From the NCBI RefSeq assembly GCF_004331485.1, contig NZ_SJKD01000010.1, positions 1 through 64,000 on the forward strand: a stretch of DNA of 64,000 nt, in the 5' to 3' direction. The notes beneath the pieces were generated by a model. The model had not been told where the DNA came from. It saw nothing but the letters and a program-made list of their open reading frames with translations, and did no database searches. Below, in pieces: positions 17,302-25,962 of this stretch; position 1 is the stretch's first letter, and each line of letters starts with the position of its first letter. A program made the translations under genes and the position numbers. Source of the stretch: Kribbella capetownensis (lineage in GTDB: Bacteria > Actinomycetota > Actinomycetes > Propionibacteriales > Kribbellaceae).

Positions 17302-18285
17302 ATGCGTGCAGCAGTGGTGACCGAGTTCGGTGGGCCCGAGGTGATCAGGACCCAGGAGTGGCCGGATCCGGTGCCGGCGGCCGGTCAGGTGCTGGTCGAG
17401 GTCGAGGTGGCCGACGTGATCTTCGTCGAGACCGCCATCCGGCGTGGCCAGCACAGTCAGTTCTTCGACATGACCCCGCCGTACGTCCCGGGTGGTTCGC
17501 TCGGTGGCCGCGTGCGTGCGGTCGGACCGGGTGTGGCAGAGGACTGGATCGGTCAGACGGTGGTCGGCCGTTCCGTCGGATTCGGCGCCCACGCCGAGCT
17601 TGCGGTCGCAGCCACGGACGGTCTGGTCAAGGCGCCCGCCGGACTCAACCTGGCGACCGCGGTCGGCGTCTTCGGCGACGGCTTCACCGCTCTGATGCTG
17701 GAGGAGCTCGCGCCGCCGATGCAGGACAAGGAGGTGCTGGTCACTGCATCCGCGGGCGGCATGGGACTGCTGCTGACCCAGCTAGCGCACAAGGCCGGTG
17801 CACATGTCATCGCAGTTGCCCGTGGTCAGGCGAAACTCGACCTCAGCAAGGCGCAGGGCGCTGACGTGGTGGTCGACTACTCCAAGCCCGGCTGGGACAA
17901 GTTGGTCCTCGACGCGTCGAAGGGCGCGGACATCGTGTTCGAAGGTGCCGGCGGTGAGCTCGGCGCGACCGCTTTCACGGTCGTCAAGGACGGCGGCTGG
18001 TTCTCCGCCCACGGCGCTCCGAGCGGCGGTTTCGCAACGTACGACGCGGCCGAAGCGGAGCGCCGAGGCATCACGGTGAAGGGGATCGCCGATCTGCGCG
18101 CCGACTCGACCACTACGACGGTCACGGGTGCAGATGTGCTCGCGCGAGCCGTCGCCGGAGACCTGATGCCGGTGATCGACCAGGTCTACGACCTCGACCA
18201 CGTGGCTGACGCCCACACCGCCCTGGAGCAGCGCACGCTCCTGGGCAAGGCCCTGATCCGAGTGGGTCAGTCGCCGACCGGCTGA
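17302..18285 (+). CDS. Zinc-independent MDR / quinone oxidoreductase
   Basis: 327 residues of the medium-chain dehydrogenase/reductase superfamily. The N-terminal GroES-like domain has no catalytic zinc ligands, and the Rossmann fold carries the glycine motif ASAGGMGLLLTQLAH, with the C-terminus ending ALEQRTLLGKALIRV as in NADPH:quinone reductases. ATG 17302 has AAGGAG five bases upstream; a GTG at 17296 overlaps that site. The MerR-type promoter suggests induction by a toxic or redox-active compound. Its 3' end overlaps the convergent cyclase gene by 19 bases. Confidence 0.88.
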   Translation: MRAAVVTEFGGPEVIRTQEWPDPVPAAGQVLVEVEVADVIFVETAIRRGQHSQFFDMTPPYVPGGSLGGRVRAVGPGVAEDWIGQTVVGRSVGFGAHAELAVAATDGLVKAPAGLNLATAVGVFGDGFTALMLEELAPPMQDKEVLVTASAGGMGLLLTQLAHKAGAHVIAVARGQAKLDLSKAQGADVVVDYSKPGWDKLVLDASKGADIVFEGAGGELGATAFTVVKDGGWFSAHGAPSGGFATYDAAEAERRGITVKGIADLRADSTTTTVTGADVLARAVAGDLMPVIDQVYDLDHVADAHTALEQRTLLGKALIRVGQSPTG

Positions 18286-19601
18286 TCGGCGTGGTCGGTC
18301 ACTGCAGGCGGGTTCGGGCGGGCCGCGACGATCCGGTTGCGCCCGTCCCGCTTCGCGGTGAGCAGTGCGTTGTCAGCGGCCAGCACCAACTGGTCCATCG
18401 TGGCGGCAACCTCCGGGTACACCGCTGCGCCGAACGACGCCGGCACACCGCTGATCACTGCGGTGGTATCCGTGCTGGTGTCCACTGACACGCTCAGCGC
18501 GCTGAGCCGGTCCCGGATCCGCTCGGCCACCTCGAGCACCTCAGTCTCCGTGGCTCCCGGCAGCAGTACGGCCAGCTCGTCTCCGCCGACCCGTGCGACC
18601 AGGTCACCCTGCCGGACCTCCGCGCGTACACTCTCGCCGACCGCACGCAGCGCCTGGTCCCCGGCCGGGTGGCCGTAGGTGTCGTTGATCTCCTTGAAGC
18701 GGTCGAGGTCCAGCATCAGCAGACCGACCGTGCTGCGCATGGTCTCCGCCCGCGCCAACTCGGTCGGCACTGCATTGGCCCAGTACGCCGGTGTCGCCAG
18801 ACCAGTCTTCACGTCCGTCCCAGCAGCGCGCTGGAACTGCGGCAGCAGCAGATCCCGGTGCAGCGCGAGCACCGTCACCATCAGGATCGGCACGACCCAG
18901 GGGTACGACGCCTGCAGTCCGGCAACGGCCACACCGAGGCCGAGCCCGGCCACTACGACCAGCTGATCCGCGAGGTCTCCCAGTGCACCACGAGCAGTGG
19001 CGTCGGGGGAGGAGAGCAGGATCGCACCGATCACCAGCGCGAAGTTCACCAGCCACCACGTGGTCGCCGCGGCCACCACGACCAGCAGGGTCCACGGCCC
19101 GGTCGGCACCCGCGGCTCATTCAGCAGGCCGCCGGCGCGAAGTACTGCGGCTGCAGCTCCACTGGCGAGGATGAACGTGCTGGCGGAGAACACCTTGCGG
19201 TGCGCGATCGTCCGTCCGTAGACGCGGATCCACGAGTACCCGTACGACACCACGACGAGGGCGACGACCAGGCTCAGCGGCAGCAGCAACAGGCCGGCGA
19301 ACACCCACAGGCTCTTCAGGTTGGTGTACGGCGAAGTGTTCGCCGCCATCTCGCGTCGGCGCTCGATTCCGCGGGCAGACTCCAGGTGAAGCACCGAGGC
19401 GGCCGCCAGTACGGCGAAGGCGACCCACTCGGTCGGCCTGACGCCGGTCCGGGCGCCGGAGACCGTCGAGGCCACAGCCAAGGCGGTGATGACGACTGCG
19501 ACGGCCTCGACGCCGAGCACGTAGCTCAGTGCCGGGCGCGGCAACGACCAGAGCTTCCAGCGGCGGGGTGGCACCCACTTGCTCCGACCGATCAGAATCA
19601 T
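18267..19601 (-). CDS. Membrane diguanylate cyclase (GGDEF)
   Basis: 444 residues. About seven hydrophobic segments between residues 25 and 250 form a membrane sensor region, followed by a C-terminal GGDEF domain making cyclic di-GMP. The substrate loop LDLDRFKEINDTYGHPAGDQ and active-site VGGDEL are intact except for Leu in the last signature position. RQGD five residues upstream of GGDEL is a complete allosteric I-site, so product inhibition is expected. No EAL or HD-GYP domain is present. It is divergent from the NEW-repeat peptide gene with 119 bases between starts. Confidence 0.9.
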   Translation of the reverse strand: MILIGRSKWVPPRRWKLWSLPRPALSYVLGVEAVAVVITALAVASTVSGARTGVRPTEWVAFAVLAAASVLHLESARGIERRREMAANTSPYTNLKSLWVFAGLLLLPLSLVVALVVVSYGYSWIRVYGRTIAHRKVFSASTFILASGAAAAVLRAGGLLNEPRVPTGPWTLLVVVAAATTWWLVNFALVIGAILLSSPDATARGALGDLADQLVVVAGLGLGVAVAGLQASYPWVVPILMVTVLALHRDLLLPQFQRAAGTDVKTGLATPAYWANAVPTELARAETMRSTVGLLMLDLDRFKEINDTYGHPAGDQALRAVGESVRAEVRQGDLVARVGGDELAVLLPGATETEVLEVAERIRDRLSALSVSVDTSTDTTAVISGVPASFGAAVYPEVAATMDQLVLAADNALLTAKRDGRNRIVAARPNPPAVTDHADQPVGD

Positions 19602-19629
19602 GGTGGCCTCACACGGATAGACCTGAACG

Positions 19630-19689
19630 GTTATTCCTGAATAGTAACTGCCTGTTCACGCGAGGTCATCCCCGACCCGCAGTTATTCC
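19630..19689. promoter_or_regulatory. Repeated GTTATTCC elements between cyclase and NEW-repeat gene
   Basis: GTTATTCC occurs at 19630-19637 and 19682-19689, 52 bases (about five helical turns) apart. The first copy continues into a dyad, TATTC (19632-19636) with GAATA (19639-19643). The second lies 31 bases before the peptide start. These are candidate binding sites for one regulator. Confidence 0.4.
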
Positions 19690-19720
19690 ATCTGACGGAT
19701 GGCGAAGGAAGGACAGCACC

Positions 19721-19918
19721 ATGTCGAAGATCAGCACCGGGAACGAGTGGCTGCACGGCGGCAACGAGTGGTTCACCGGGGGCGGCAACGAGTGGTTCCA
19801 CGGGGGGAACGAGTGGCTGCACGGCGGGAACGAGTGGTTCACGCAGGGTGGCAACGAATGGCTGCACCGGCCGGGCGGATCCGGCAACGAATGGTTCACC
19901 ACCGGCAACGAGTGGTGA
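19721..19918 (+). CDS. Small NEW-repeat peptide (novel; possible RiPP precursor)
   Basis: A 65-residue peptide starting MSKISTG and then made almost wholly of repeats of GNEW(L/F)(H/T). Asn-Glu-Trp occurs eight times, with Trp at 10, 17, 25, 32, 39, 47, 58 and 65; the last Trp is the C-terminal residue. Spacing is 7-8 residues except one 11-residue step (LHRPGGSG). ATG 19721 has GGAAGGA upstream, and the codons vary between repeats (GAG/GAA, several Gly codons), so the protein sequence is what is kept. There is no signal peptide or Cys. No radical SAM, YcaO or protease gene is adjacent; a convergent MFS transporter gene is the nearest downstream. I do not recognise the family. Confidence 0.8.
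   Translation: MSKISTGNEWLHGGNEWFTGGGNEWFHGGNEWLHGGNEWFTQGGNEWLHRPGGSGNEWFTTGNEW
19739..19915 (+). repeat. Coding tandem repeat, eight NEW units
   Basis: Seven to eight degenerate units of 21-24 bases, each with a core GGCAACGAGTGG or close variant, encode the NEW motifs. The units differ at synonymous positions, and the penultimate interval is expanded to 33 bases. Confidence 0.85.
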
Positions 19919-19969
19919 TTCCTGCGACCTGACCGAAATTTCTTAACCAATATTTTACGGAGCCGGTCC

Positions 19970-19995
19970 GGAGGTATTTCCCCTGATTCTCCGGC
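19970..19995. terminator. Inverted repeat between NEW peptide and MFS gene
   Basis: CCGGAG and CTCCGG bracket a 14-base AT-richer loop in the 80-base convergent gap. An A/T-rich stretch (19935-19960) precedes it. It is a weak bidirectional terminator candidate. Confidence 0.35.
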
Positions 19996-19998
19996 GGC

Positions 19999-21243
19999 TC
20001 ATCCGGTACCCATTTCCACGACGCCGGACCGGGAACGGCGGGCGCGTGCCCAGGCAGCGCCCGCCACCGCGGCTGCGACGGCTCCCGCGGTGCCCATGAC
20101 GCCCAGCGCGACCGACGGTGAGGACTGGTCCGCGACCAGCCCCGCGAGCAGGATTCCGATGCCCTGGCTGCTCTTCAGAGCGGTGCTTGCGACGCCGAAG
20201 GCCTGACCACGCTGGGCGTCCGGCACCGCCTGGACGAACGCCGCACTGGTCGGCAGGTGATAGGCCGACGCCATGCCCGACACCCCCCACAACACCACAG
20301 TGGGCAGCAGACCGGGCGCGAAGAAGCAGGCGATCAGCGGTACGCAGGCCAGCACAGCCAGCGGTCCGAGCAGGCGCATGCGTTTGTCTGGCTCCCACAG
20401 AGTGATGAGCCACATGCCTGCGACAGCGCCGGCCGGGCTGGCAGCCAGCAGCAGACCGGCTGCCTTCGGCCCACCGCCGATCTCGTTCGCATACGGGACT
20501 GCCAGGCCCTCCACCGTCACGTAGAAGCCCGCGATCGTCGCCAGGATGACCAGTGCGCGGAGCTTCGGCGTACGTGTGACCAGTGAGAAGCCCGCAGCCA
20601 AGTCTTTGAAGTAGCTGCTGTGTGGCTCGTCCGCCGCACGCGGCGGCACCGGACGACGTCGTACGCCGACGGTGATGAGCACTGCGGACAGTAAGAAGGT
20701 GGCAGAGTCCAGGAGCAGCCCACCGGACGTTCCGACGGCTACGACGATCACACCGCCCGTGCCGAAGCCGAGCACCTGGCTGAACTGGACGACCATGTCG
20801 TTGGCCGCCTTGCCCAACACGTAGTGATCGCCCGGCAGTACGGCGGGGAGCGTGGCGGCTCGTGCAGCGTTGAACGGCGACCCGAACGCTTGCAGCCCGA
20901 GCAGTAGCAGGATCACCACCAGCAACGGCAACGCCTTCGCCGCCATCGCAGCAACGAGGACTGCTCGCGCCAGGTCGGTGACGATCATCACAGTACGGCG
21001 CGGGTACCGATCGGCGAATCCGGCCAGCAACGGACCGAACAGCAGGTCGGGGATGTACGTCAGGGCATAGGTGAGCGCGGTCAGCCCGGCGGACTCGGTG
21101 CGGTCGAAAACCAGCACAGACAAGGCAACGCGGGCCAGCTGGTCGCCTGCGACGGACAGTACGCCGGCCAGGAACAGGGCCCTGAACTCCGCATGTCCGA
21201 ACACATCGCGCCAGCGCGCCCGTTCGATCGCCCCGCCCTCCAT
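19999..21243 (-). CDS. MFS transporter
   Basis: 414 residues of the major facilitator superfamily with the usual 12 hydrophobic segments. The loop 2-3 motif appears as AGFADRYPRRTVMIVTD, a variant of GxLaDrxGrrxxl. The cytosolic middle loop (RRRPVPPRAADEPHSSYFKD) separates two six-helix bundles. Members of this branch (MDR-type, enterobactin exporter-like) pump drugs, siderophores or small peptides by proton antiport. ATG 21243 begins the conserved RARWRDVFGHAEFRALF; an upstream extension is out of family. It is convergent with the NEW-repeat peptide and could be its exporter, but nothing shows this directly. Confidence 0.88.
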   Translation of the reverse strand: MEGGAIERARWRDVFGHAEFRALFLAGVLSVAGDQLARVALSVLVFDRTESAGLTALTYALTYIPDLLFGPLLAGFADRYPRRTVMIVTDLARAVLVAAMAAKALPLLVVILLLLGLQAFGSPFNAARAATLPAVLPGDHYVLGKAANDMVVQFSQVLGFGTGGVIVVAVGTSGGLLLDSATFLLSAVLITVGVRRRPVPPRAADEPHSSYFKDLAAGFSLVTRTPKLRALVILATIAGFYVTVEGLAVPYANEIGGGPKAAGLLLAASPAGAVAGMWLITLWEPDKRMRLLGPLAVLACVPLIACFFAPGLLPTVVLWGVSGMASAYHLPTSAAFVQAVPDAQRGQAFGVASTALKSSQGIGILLAGLVADQSSPSVALGVMGTAGAVAAAVAGAAWARARRSRSGVVEMGTG

Positions 21244-21404
21244 ACCTACGACCCTAACCACAATCCGTTGCGTAACACCTGCCGCCTGTAACTGAAAGGG
21301 TTTCCCTGCACCGTGAACGGCCTGGGTCAATGGTTTGATCACGGCGCATCAGTGCCAGATAGTGATCCCGGTGGCGCAGCGTTTGGATGAACGTTCTACT
21401 CTGG

Positions 21405-21460
21405 AGATCTCCGGTACCGGGGTCTGGGCGGGGCGGCCCCGACCCTGGTACCGGAGCTCT
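21405..21460. repeat. Long imperfect hairpin in the divergent MFS/RING region
   Basis: Positions 21405-21424 and 21441-21460 are inverted copies matching at 18 of 20 positions around a 16-base GC-rich loop; the core is CTCCGGTACC/GGTACCGGAG. It lies about 200 bases before the RING-protein start. The rest of the 420-base gap (21244-21663) shows no gene I can support. Confidence 0.6.
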
Positions 21461-21663
21461 TCTTTGTGCGGACCTTCTCAGGTCCCCAGTCGCCCGGCGG
21501 AAACTGTCGGTGGCGACCGGTAGCGTTCTTCTTGCCAGGGGCGGCTCCAGGACGTGCTTCCTTCTCCTTCACCAGGCCATGTAGCGCGTCCGCTCTCCGC
21601 CCCTGGCCTTGTCATCCGCTACGCCAAGACATGACCAGACGCCCAGCCAGCGGGGAGGCCGCG

Positions 21664-24228
21664 ATGCCGGAGCACGCCTCGGAGGAGAGCCAGGCAACTG
21701 TCCTGCTCCGCCGCCGTCGGCTCGTCGACACCACGGCTCTGACGCCTCCAGTACGACGCTCCGCGTGGCAATGGCTGCGCCGGCCGCTCACCATCCAGGC
21801 TGGGTTGTCCGCGTTGCAGGCCGACCTGATCCAGCGCGGCTTCCTCCTGTCCGCCGGTCTGTACCGGCACTGCGCCTCCCTGTCCGCTCCCGCGCTCGCA
21901 GGGTTCGGCGGCAGGCTGCTGGACCTGCTCGACGCGGAGTCCGGTCACAACGCCGAGCATGTGCCGCTGTTCCGCGGATTCCCGGAGACCGTGCCGGGCA
22001 ACACCGAGACCTTCTACATCAACCGCGTCTTCGCGCGCCTGCTGCAGGAGCCGGAGCAGCCGTGTGTGCTGTGCGGAGACACGAAGTCGGTGCACGCCGT
22101 CTCGCCCTGCGCCCACCTGGTCTGCCGGACCTGCTGGGACGGCTCCGAGCTGGGTGCCTGTCCGCTGTGCCTGCGCCGCATCGATCCGCTCGACCCATTC
22201 CTCAAGCCGTCGTTCCACGAGGTGCAGCCGGCCCACGTGCGCTCGGATCGTTTGCGTCTCCTGTCCCTCGCGCAGCCCGACACCACCAGGACCACAGTCG
22301 ACGACCTGCTGGCACGACGCTCCCCGCTGTCCGCCGCGGATCGCGCGGATCTGCAGGTGCTGTTGTCCGGTGCGGATCCGTCCTGGCTGCCGGACGACAT
22401 CCCGGTCCGCGAGACCCGGGCACTCGTCATCGCGCACTTCCTCGCCGACCATCCTGACCTGATCGATGGGGCCGGCACCGCGACCGACGTACTGCGGGTG
22501 CTGCACGCGCTGATGGATGCCGATCCGGGGTTGCGGACGCCGCCGGTCCGCCGGAAGTCGTTGCCTCGGGCAACTCGGCGGCTGGTGCTCGCGCGACTGG
22601 ACCGACTGCCGGCCGAGCACCTGGTCGAGGACATGCTTCGGCATGAACGAGCCTGGAAGCGGATGGCGGAGAACCTGCATCCGTTCGAGTTCGCGACCCG
22701 TCATCCGGTCGCCGCGCTGGCGTTCGCGATCCTGCGGCGCACCGATCTGGATCTTGGGACGGCGGCGGGGCGGGCGGTGCTGGGCGAGGCTTCGCAGCAT
22801 CCGTTCGTGCGGCTCGAGGGCAAGCGGCTCGCGACGAGCACGTTCGCCTCTGGCGTCGAGGGTGCGTTGGCACACGGTCGGCCGGCCCATGCGCTCGACC
22901 TGCTGCGTCAGCGGCCGGGCGAGTTGGTGCGGCGTCTGGTCCAGTTGGCGCGCGCGTTGCCGCCTGATCAGCACGGCGCGTTGGTGGATGCGCTGGCGAC
23001 GGCTGTCTCGGACGTTTCGCCGGTGGTGATCACGGCCGCGATCGGTCAGGTCCGCACGCCGCCGGGCGATCTGCGGCTGTTCTTCCCCCGCGGCGGGACG
23101 GCGCGGATCTGGACATCGGTGGACGAGCGCGAGCCGCTGCCCGCCGACACCGCTTCCGCGCTGACCGACGTACTCGTGGGTGAAATGTTGCGCCGGGCAA
23201 CGGCTCTGCCGCGGCTGCGGCGGGTGTTCCTGGATGAGGAGCTGGCCCGGCTGGCGGCCCCTGGTTCGGAGCGGAATGCGTCGTCGACGTTGCGGCGGAT
23301 GACGCGCGGGAGCGCGGTGCCGATCCCGCCGGACGAGTTGCTGCGGCTGTTCCTGCACTGGGTGGAGCCGTCCGGACGACGAGTGGATCTTGATCTGTCG
23401 GTGGCTGTGTTCGACGAGGAGTGGGCCTTCGTCGGGCTGTGCGACTACACGCGGCTGCGGTTCGACCAGGACGCACTTGTGCACTCCGGTGATCTCACGT
23501 CCGCGCCCGATGGCTCGACGGAGTTCGTGGATCTCGACCTGCGCGCGGTGCGGCGGGTCGGCGGGCGGTATGTGCTGCCGGTGGTGTTCAGCTACAACGA
23601 CGTACCGTTCGACGAACTCGAGCGCGGGTTCGTCGGGGTGATGCGACAACCGACCGGTCTGTTCGACCCGGCCGCGGTCGAGGAACGCTTCGACCTCGCC
23701 GGACCGGCGAAGATCCTGCTGCCGTTCGGCGTCGACCTGCACACCAAGGAGCTGCGCTGGTACGACGTCAACCTCGGCGCGGCCGGTTACGGGCACAACA
23801 TCGCGCGGTACGGCGGTCACATCGCACTGATGGCGGCGACGCTGGAGGACGTGCACGGTTCGGGCGACCGGGTGAGCCTGTGGGAGGTCTGCTGCTGGCA
23901 TGCCGCGGCTCGCTCCGACGAGGTCGTCGTACGGTGTGCGGACGGTTCGGTCGTTGGGTACGTGCGTGATCCCGCCGAGGAGCCGTCCGCCTTCGCTCGC
24001 CGCCTGACGGCGCGCCTGGAGCCCGACCGCCCGTGGGACGAGGACGCCGCGAACCGGTCCGACTTCGCCGCGGTGCTGACGGGCGATATCACGCCTCGCC
24101 GCGGCGCGCAGGTCTACGCGTTGCACCCGCACCTGCTCGATTCCGCCGCTCACACCCTGATCGACGCTCCGCAGCTGCTGAGCGCGCTGGCCCCCGACAC
24201 GCGGGCGCACGCGCCGCTGCCGACCTGA
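21664..24228 (+). CDS. RING-finger protein with TerD-like C-terminus (MXAN_6230/SCO0854 type)
   Basis: 854 residues. A C3HC4 RING pattern (Cys134, Cys137, Cys149, His151, Cys154, Cys157, Cys166, Cys169) lies after a helical N-terminal domain. A long helical middle part follows, with repeated Leu/Arg-rich helices. From about residue 570 there is a TerD-like beta domain (DLDLSVAVFDEEWAF, VLPVVFSYNDVPFDEL). RING zinc domains are rare in bacteria; this matches the MXAN_6230/SCO0854 family. ATG 21664 has GGGGAGG upstream; the frame is open further 5' but a start at 21631 has no ribosome binding site. It may work in a stress or conflict response as TerD proteins do; ubiquitin-ligase activity is not implied. 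Confidence 0.82.
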   Translation: MPEHASEESQATVLLRRRRLVDTTALTPPVRRSAWQWLRRPLTIQAGLSALQADLIQRGFLLSAGLYRHCASLSAPALAGFGGRLLDLLDAESGHNAEHVPLFRGFPETVPGNTETFYINRVFARLLQEPEQPCVLCGDTKSVHAVSPCAHLVCRTCWDGSELGACPLCLRRIDPLDPFLKPSFHEVQPAHVRSDRLRLLSLAQPDTTRTTVDDLLARRSPLSAADRADLQVLLSGADPSWLPDDIPVRETRALVIAHFLADHPDLIDGAGTATDVLRVLHALMDADPGLRTPPVRRKSLPRATRRLVLARLDRLPAEHLVEDMLRHERAWKRMAENLHPFEFATRHPVAALAFAILRRTDLDLGTAAGRAVLGEASQHPFVRLEGKRLATSTFASGVEGALAHGRPAHALDLLRQRPGELVRRLVQLARALPPDQHGALVDALATAVSDVSPVVITAAIGQVRTPPGDLRLFFPRGGTARIWTSVDEREPLPADTASALTDVLVGEMLRRATALPRLRRVFLDEELARLAAPGSERNASSTLRRMTRGSAVPIPPDELLRLFLHWVEPSGRRVDLDLSVAVFDEEWAFVGLCDYTRLRFDQDALVHSGDLTSAPDGSTEFVDLDLRAVRRVGGRYVLPVVFSYNDVPFDELERGFVGVMRQPTGLFDPAAVEERFDLAGPAKILLPFGVDLHTKELRWYDVNLGAAGYGHNIARYGGHIALMAATLEDVHGSGDRVSLWEVCCWHAAARSDEVVVRCADGSVVGYVRDPAEEPSAFARRLTARLEPDRPWDEDAANRSDFAAVLTGDITPRRGAQVYALHPHLLDSAAHTLIDAPQLLSALAPDTRAHAPLPT

Positions 24229-24353
24229 CCGGGTCGCGCTTCCTGAGAGAACCCTGTGACGGTTCTGACAATTCCGTGACGTTGCCGCATCCGGTTCTTT
24301 GGGATGCCCGGGGTACGGGAGTACAACGGAAGTGACGGCGAAGGGAGCCACGC

Positions 24354-24854
24354 ATGACGTACGACGTGGTGGTGCTCATCGAGCGGGAGATGAGCGAGGG
24401 CGACGCGCGCCGCGTTGCCGCCCTGCACGCAAGGTATGAGGAGTCCGTCAACTACCACTTGCTCGTCTCCAGTCATCCGGAGAGCGGGTTCGGTGGGCCG
24501 ATGGCACTGCTCGGGTCGAGCTTCGAGGATGTGGCCGGGATGGCCGGTTCGGCAGCGGCCCGGACAGCCGGTGTCACAGCCACACTCGCGGACCCACAGT
24601 TCGACCTCGCCTCGGTGATCGAACACAGTTCGCGCCGACTCCGCGCAGCGAGCAGATACCCGGTCAGCGTGTCGATCACGCACGGCGAGGTGCTGCTGGC
24701 CCTCATGACCCTGACCAAGAGCACCACCTGCCACGAGGTCGTCGTGGTCGCCTGGCCCGAGACCGCCGCCCGCTTCCTCTGCTCCGACTGGACCACCAGA
24801 GCCCGCAAAACCCTCAAGGTCCCCCGAGTCCGAATCCTCGAACACGACACCTGA
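24354..24854 (+). CDS. Conserved hypothetical protein
   Basis: 166 residues, cytosolic, alpha/beta in appearance with alternating hydrophobic strands (DVVVLIE, HEVVVVAWP) and a central motif VSITHGEVLLALMTLT. The start has AGGGAG upstream. The Rossmann-like alternation recalls universal-stress-type folds, but the ATP-binding GxxGS motif is absent. I do not recognise the family. It is 125 bases after the RING gene and may share its transcript. Confidence 0.6.
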   Translation: MTYDVVVLIEREMSEGDARRVAALHARYEESVNYHLLVSSHPESGFGGPMALLGSSFEDVAGMAGSAAARTAGVTATLADPQFDLASVIEHSSRRLRAASRYPVSVSITHGEVLLALMTLTKSTTCHEVVVVAWPETAARFLCSDWTTRARKTLKVPRVRILEHDT

Positions 24855-24872
24855 GCCGAATATCGGGTTGTT

Positions 24873-24906
24873 TCACCGCTGCCGTGATGTAACCGGCCAG
24901 CGGTGA
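24873..24906 (+). terminator. Terminator hairpin after hypothetical gene
   Basis: TCACCGCTG (24873-24881) and CAGCGGTGA (24898-24906) form a perfect 9-bp stem about 20 bases past the stop codon. The left arm is shared with a repeat found again at the end of the next gene. Confidence 0.6.
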
Positions 24907-24975
24907 GGCAAGCCGCTATCCACATCCGCAAGATTCGCCATCCCGGCAGCCGGGAAACGCGGCATGTTCTGGGGC

Positions 24976-25950
24976 ATGAACACCAAACTCATGCTGATCG
25001 CTGCCGGCCGGGGGGACTGGTTCACGCGAGCCGACGCGAACGCCTCCGGATACACCGACGCGGACATCCACCGGCGGATGACGGCCGGCCGATGGATCAG
25101 GCTCACCCGGGGTGCGTATGCGCAGCCTGGTTCCGAGGTCGCGTCGATGGCCGCGTGGGATCGGGCGGCTTGGCTGCACCGCCGCGCCGCGAAAGCCGTC
25201 TATCACCGTTTGGCCGGTCGCGCCGTCGTGAGCCATCAGTCGGCTCTCCTCTTGTACGGCGTCCAGGTCTCGGAGCTCGATCTACGTCGTGTGCACGTCA
25301 CCAGGGTGTCCGGACTGGGCCGATCCGGCTCGACGGTGTGCCAGCATGCTGCGCGCCCGCCCGTCGTCGAGTCGGTAGAGCAGGACGGCGTACGCGTGAC
25401 TCACGGCGCACGAGCGGTCGTGGAGGCCATACGAGCGACCAGCTACCCGGTTGCGGTGTCCGTGGTGGATCAGGCGTTGCGACGTAGAGTCGCCATGGCC
25501 GAACAGTTGACGACAGCCTTGAGCCTCTTCGACGGCCGGCCTGGCAACAACACGGCAACCCGCGCGGTGTTGTTCGCAGACAGCCGGTCGGAGTCGGTCG
25601 GTGAGTCCCGGCTGCGAGTCATGCTCGCAGATCTGGGCTTGCCGTCGCCGACTTTGCAGCCCGAGATACGCGATGAGCAGGGGGCGCTGGTGGCACGGGT
25701 CGATTTCCTGCTGGCGGAGTGCGGTGTCGTTATCGAGTTCGACGGCGCCATCAAGTACAGGGACGGCACCCCGGACGCGCTGATCGCGGAGAAGGTCCGG
25801 GAAGACCGTCTCCGGGACCTCGGCTATCAGGTCGTCCGGGTCTGCTGGCCGGACCTCGCCCGCCCGCTCGACCTCCTGGCCCGCATCCGCCGGGCCATTG
25901 GGCGAGCACAGTCGGGGTCGATAGCGGGTTATGTCACCGCTGCCCAGTAG
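24976..25950 (+). CDS. AbiEi-type wHTH protein with DUF559 nuclease-like domain
   Basis: 324 residues. The N-terminus (FTRADANASGYTDADIHRRM, IRLTRGAYAQPG) is the winged-helix domain of AbiEi_4-type proteins, followed by the middle AbiEi-like region (VVSHQSALLLYGV). The C-terminal 100 residues are DUF559, a VSR/PD-(D/E)XK-like fold with VDFLLAECGVVIEFDGAIKY, DRLRDLGYQVVRVCWPDL. Actinobacteria carry many such genes, often called type IV antitoxin-like. No AbiEii toxin is adjacent, so a solo nuclease or regulator is more likely. It is flanked by a 21-base imperfect direct repeat. Confidence 0.75.
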   Translation: MNTKLMLIAAGRGDWFTRADANASGYTDADIHRRMTAGRWIRLTRGAYAQPGSEVASMAAWDRAAWLHRRAAKAVYHRLAGRAVVSHQSALLLYGVQVSELDLRRVHVTRVSGLGRSGSTVCQHAARPPVVESVEQDGVRVTHGARAVVEAIRATSYPVAVSVVDQALRRRVAMAEQLTTALSLFDGRPGNNTATRAVLFADSRSESVGESRLRVMLADLGLPSPTLQPEIRDEQGALVARVDFLLAECGVVIEFDGAIKYRDGTPDALIAEKVREDRLRDLGYQVVRVCWPDLARPLDLLARIRRAIGRAQSGSIAGYVTAAQ

Positions 25951-25962
25951 TTGTCCCGCCAT

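Noticed and set aside
19739..19915. NEW-repeat region read as a CRISPR array
   Set aside because: Units are contiguous, codon-phased and protein-coding with no unique spacers; there are no cas genes in the window.
21619..24351. Minus-strand 910-residue frame opposite the RING gene
   Set aside because: It is a shadow frame. It lacks a ribosome binding site and would bury the RING and TerD-like motifs of the plus strand.
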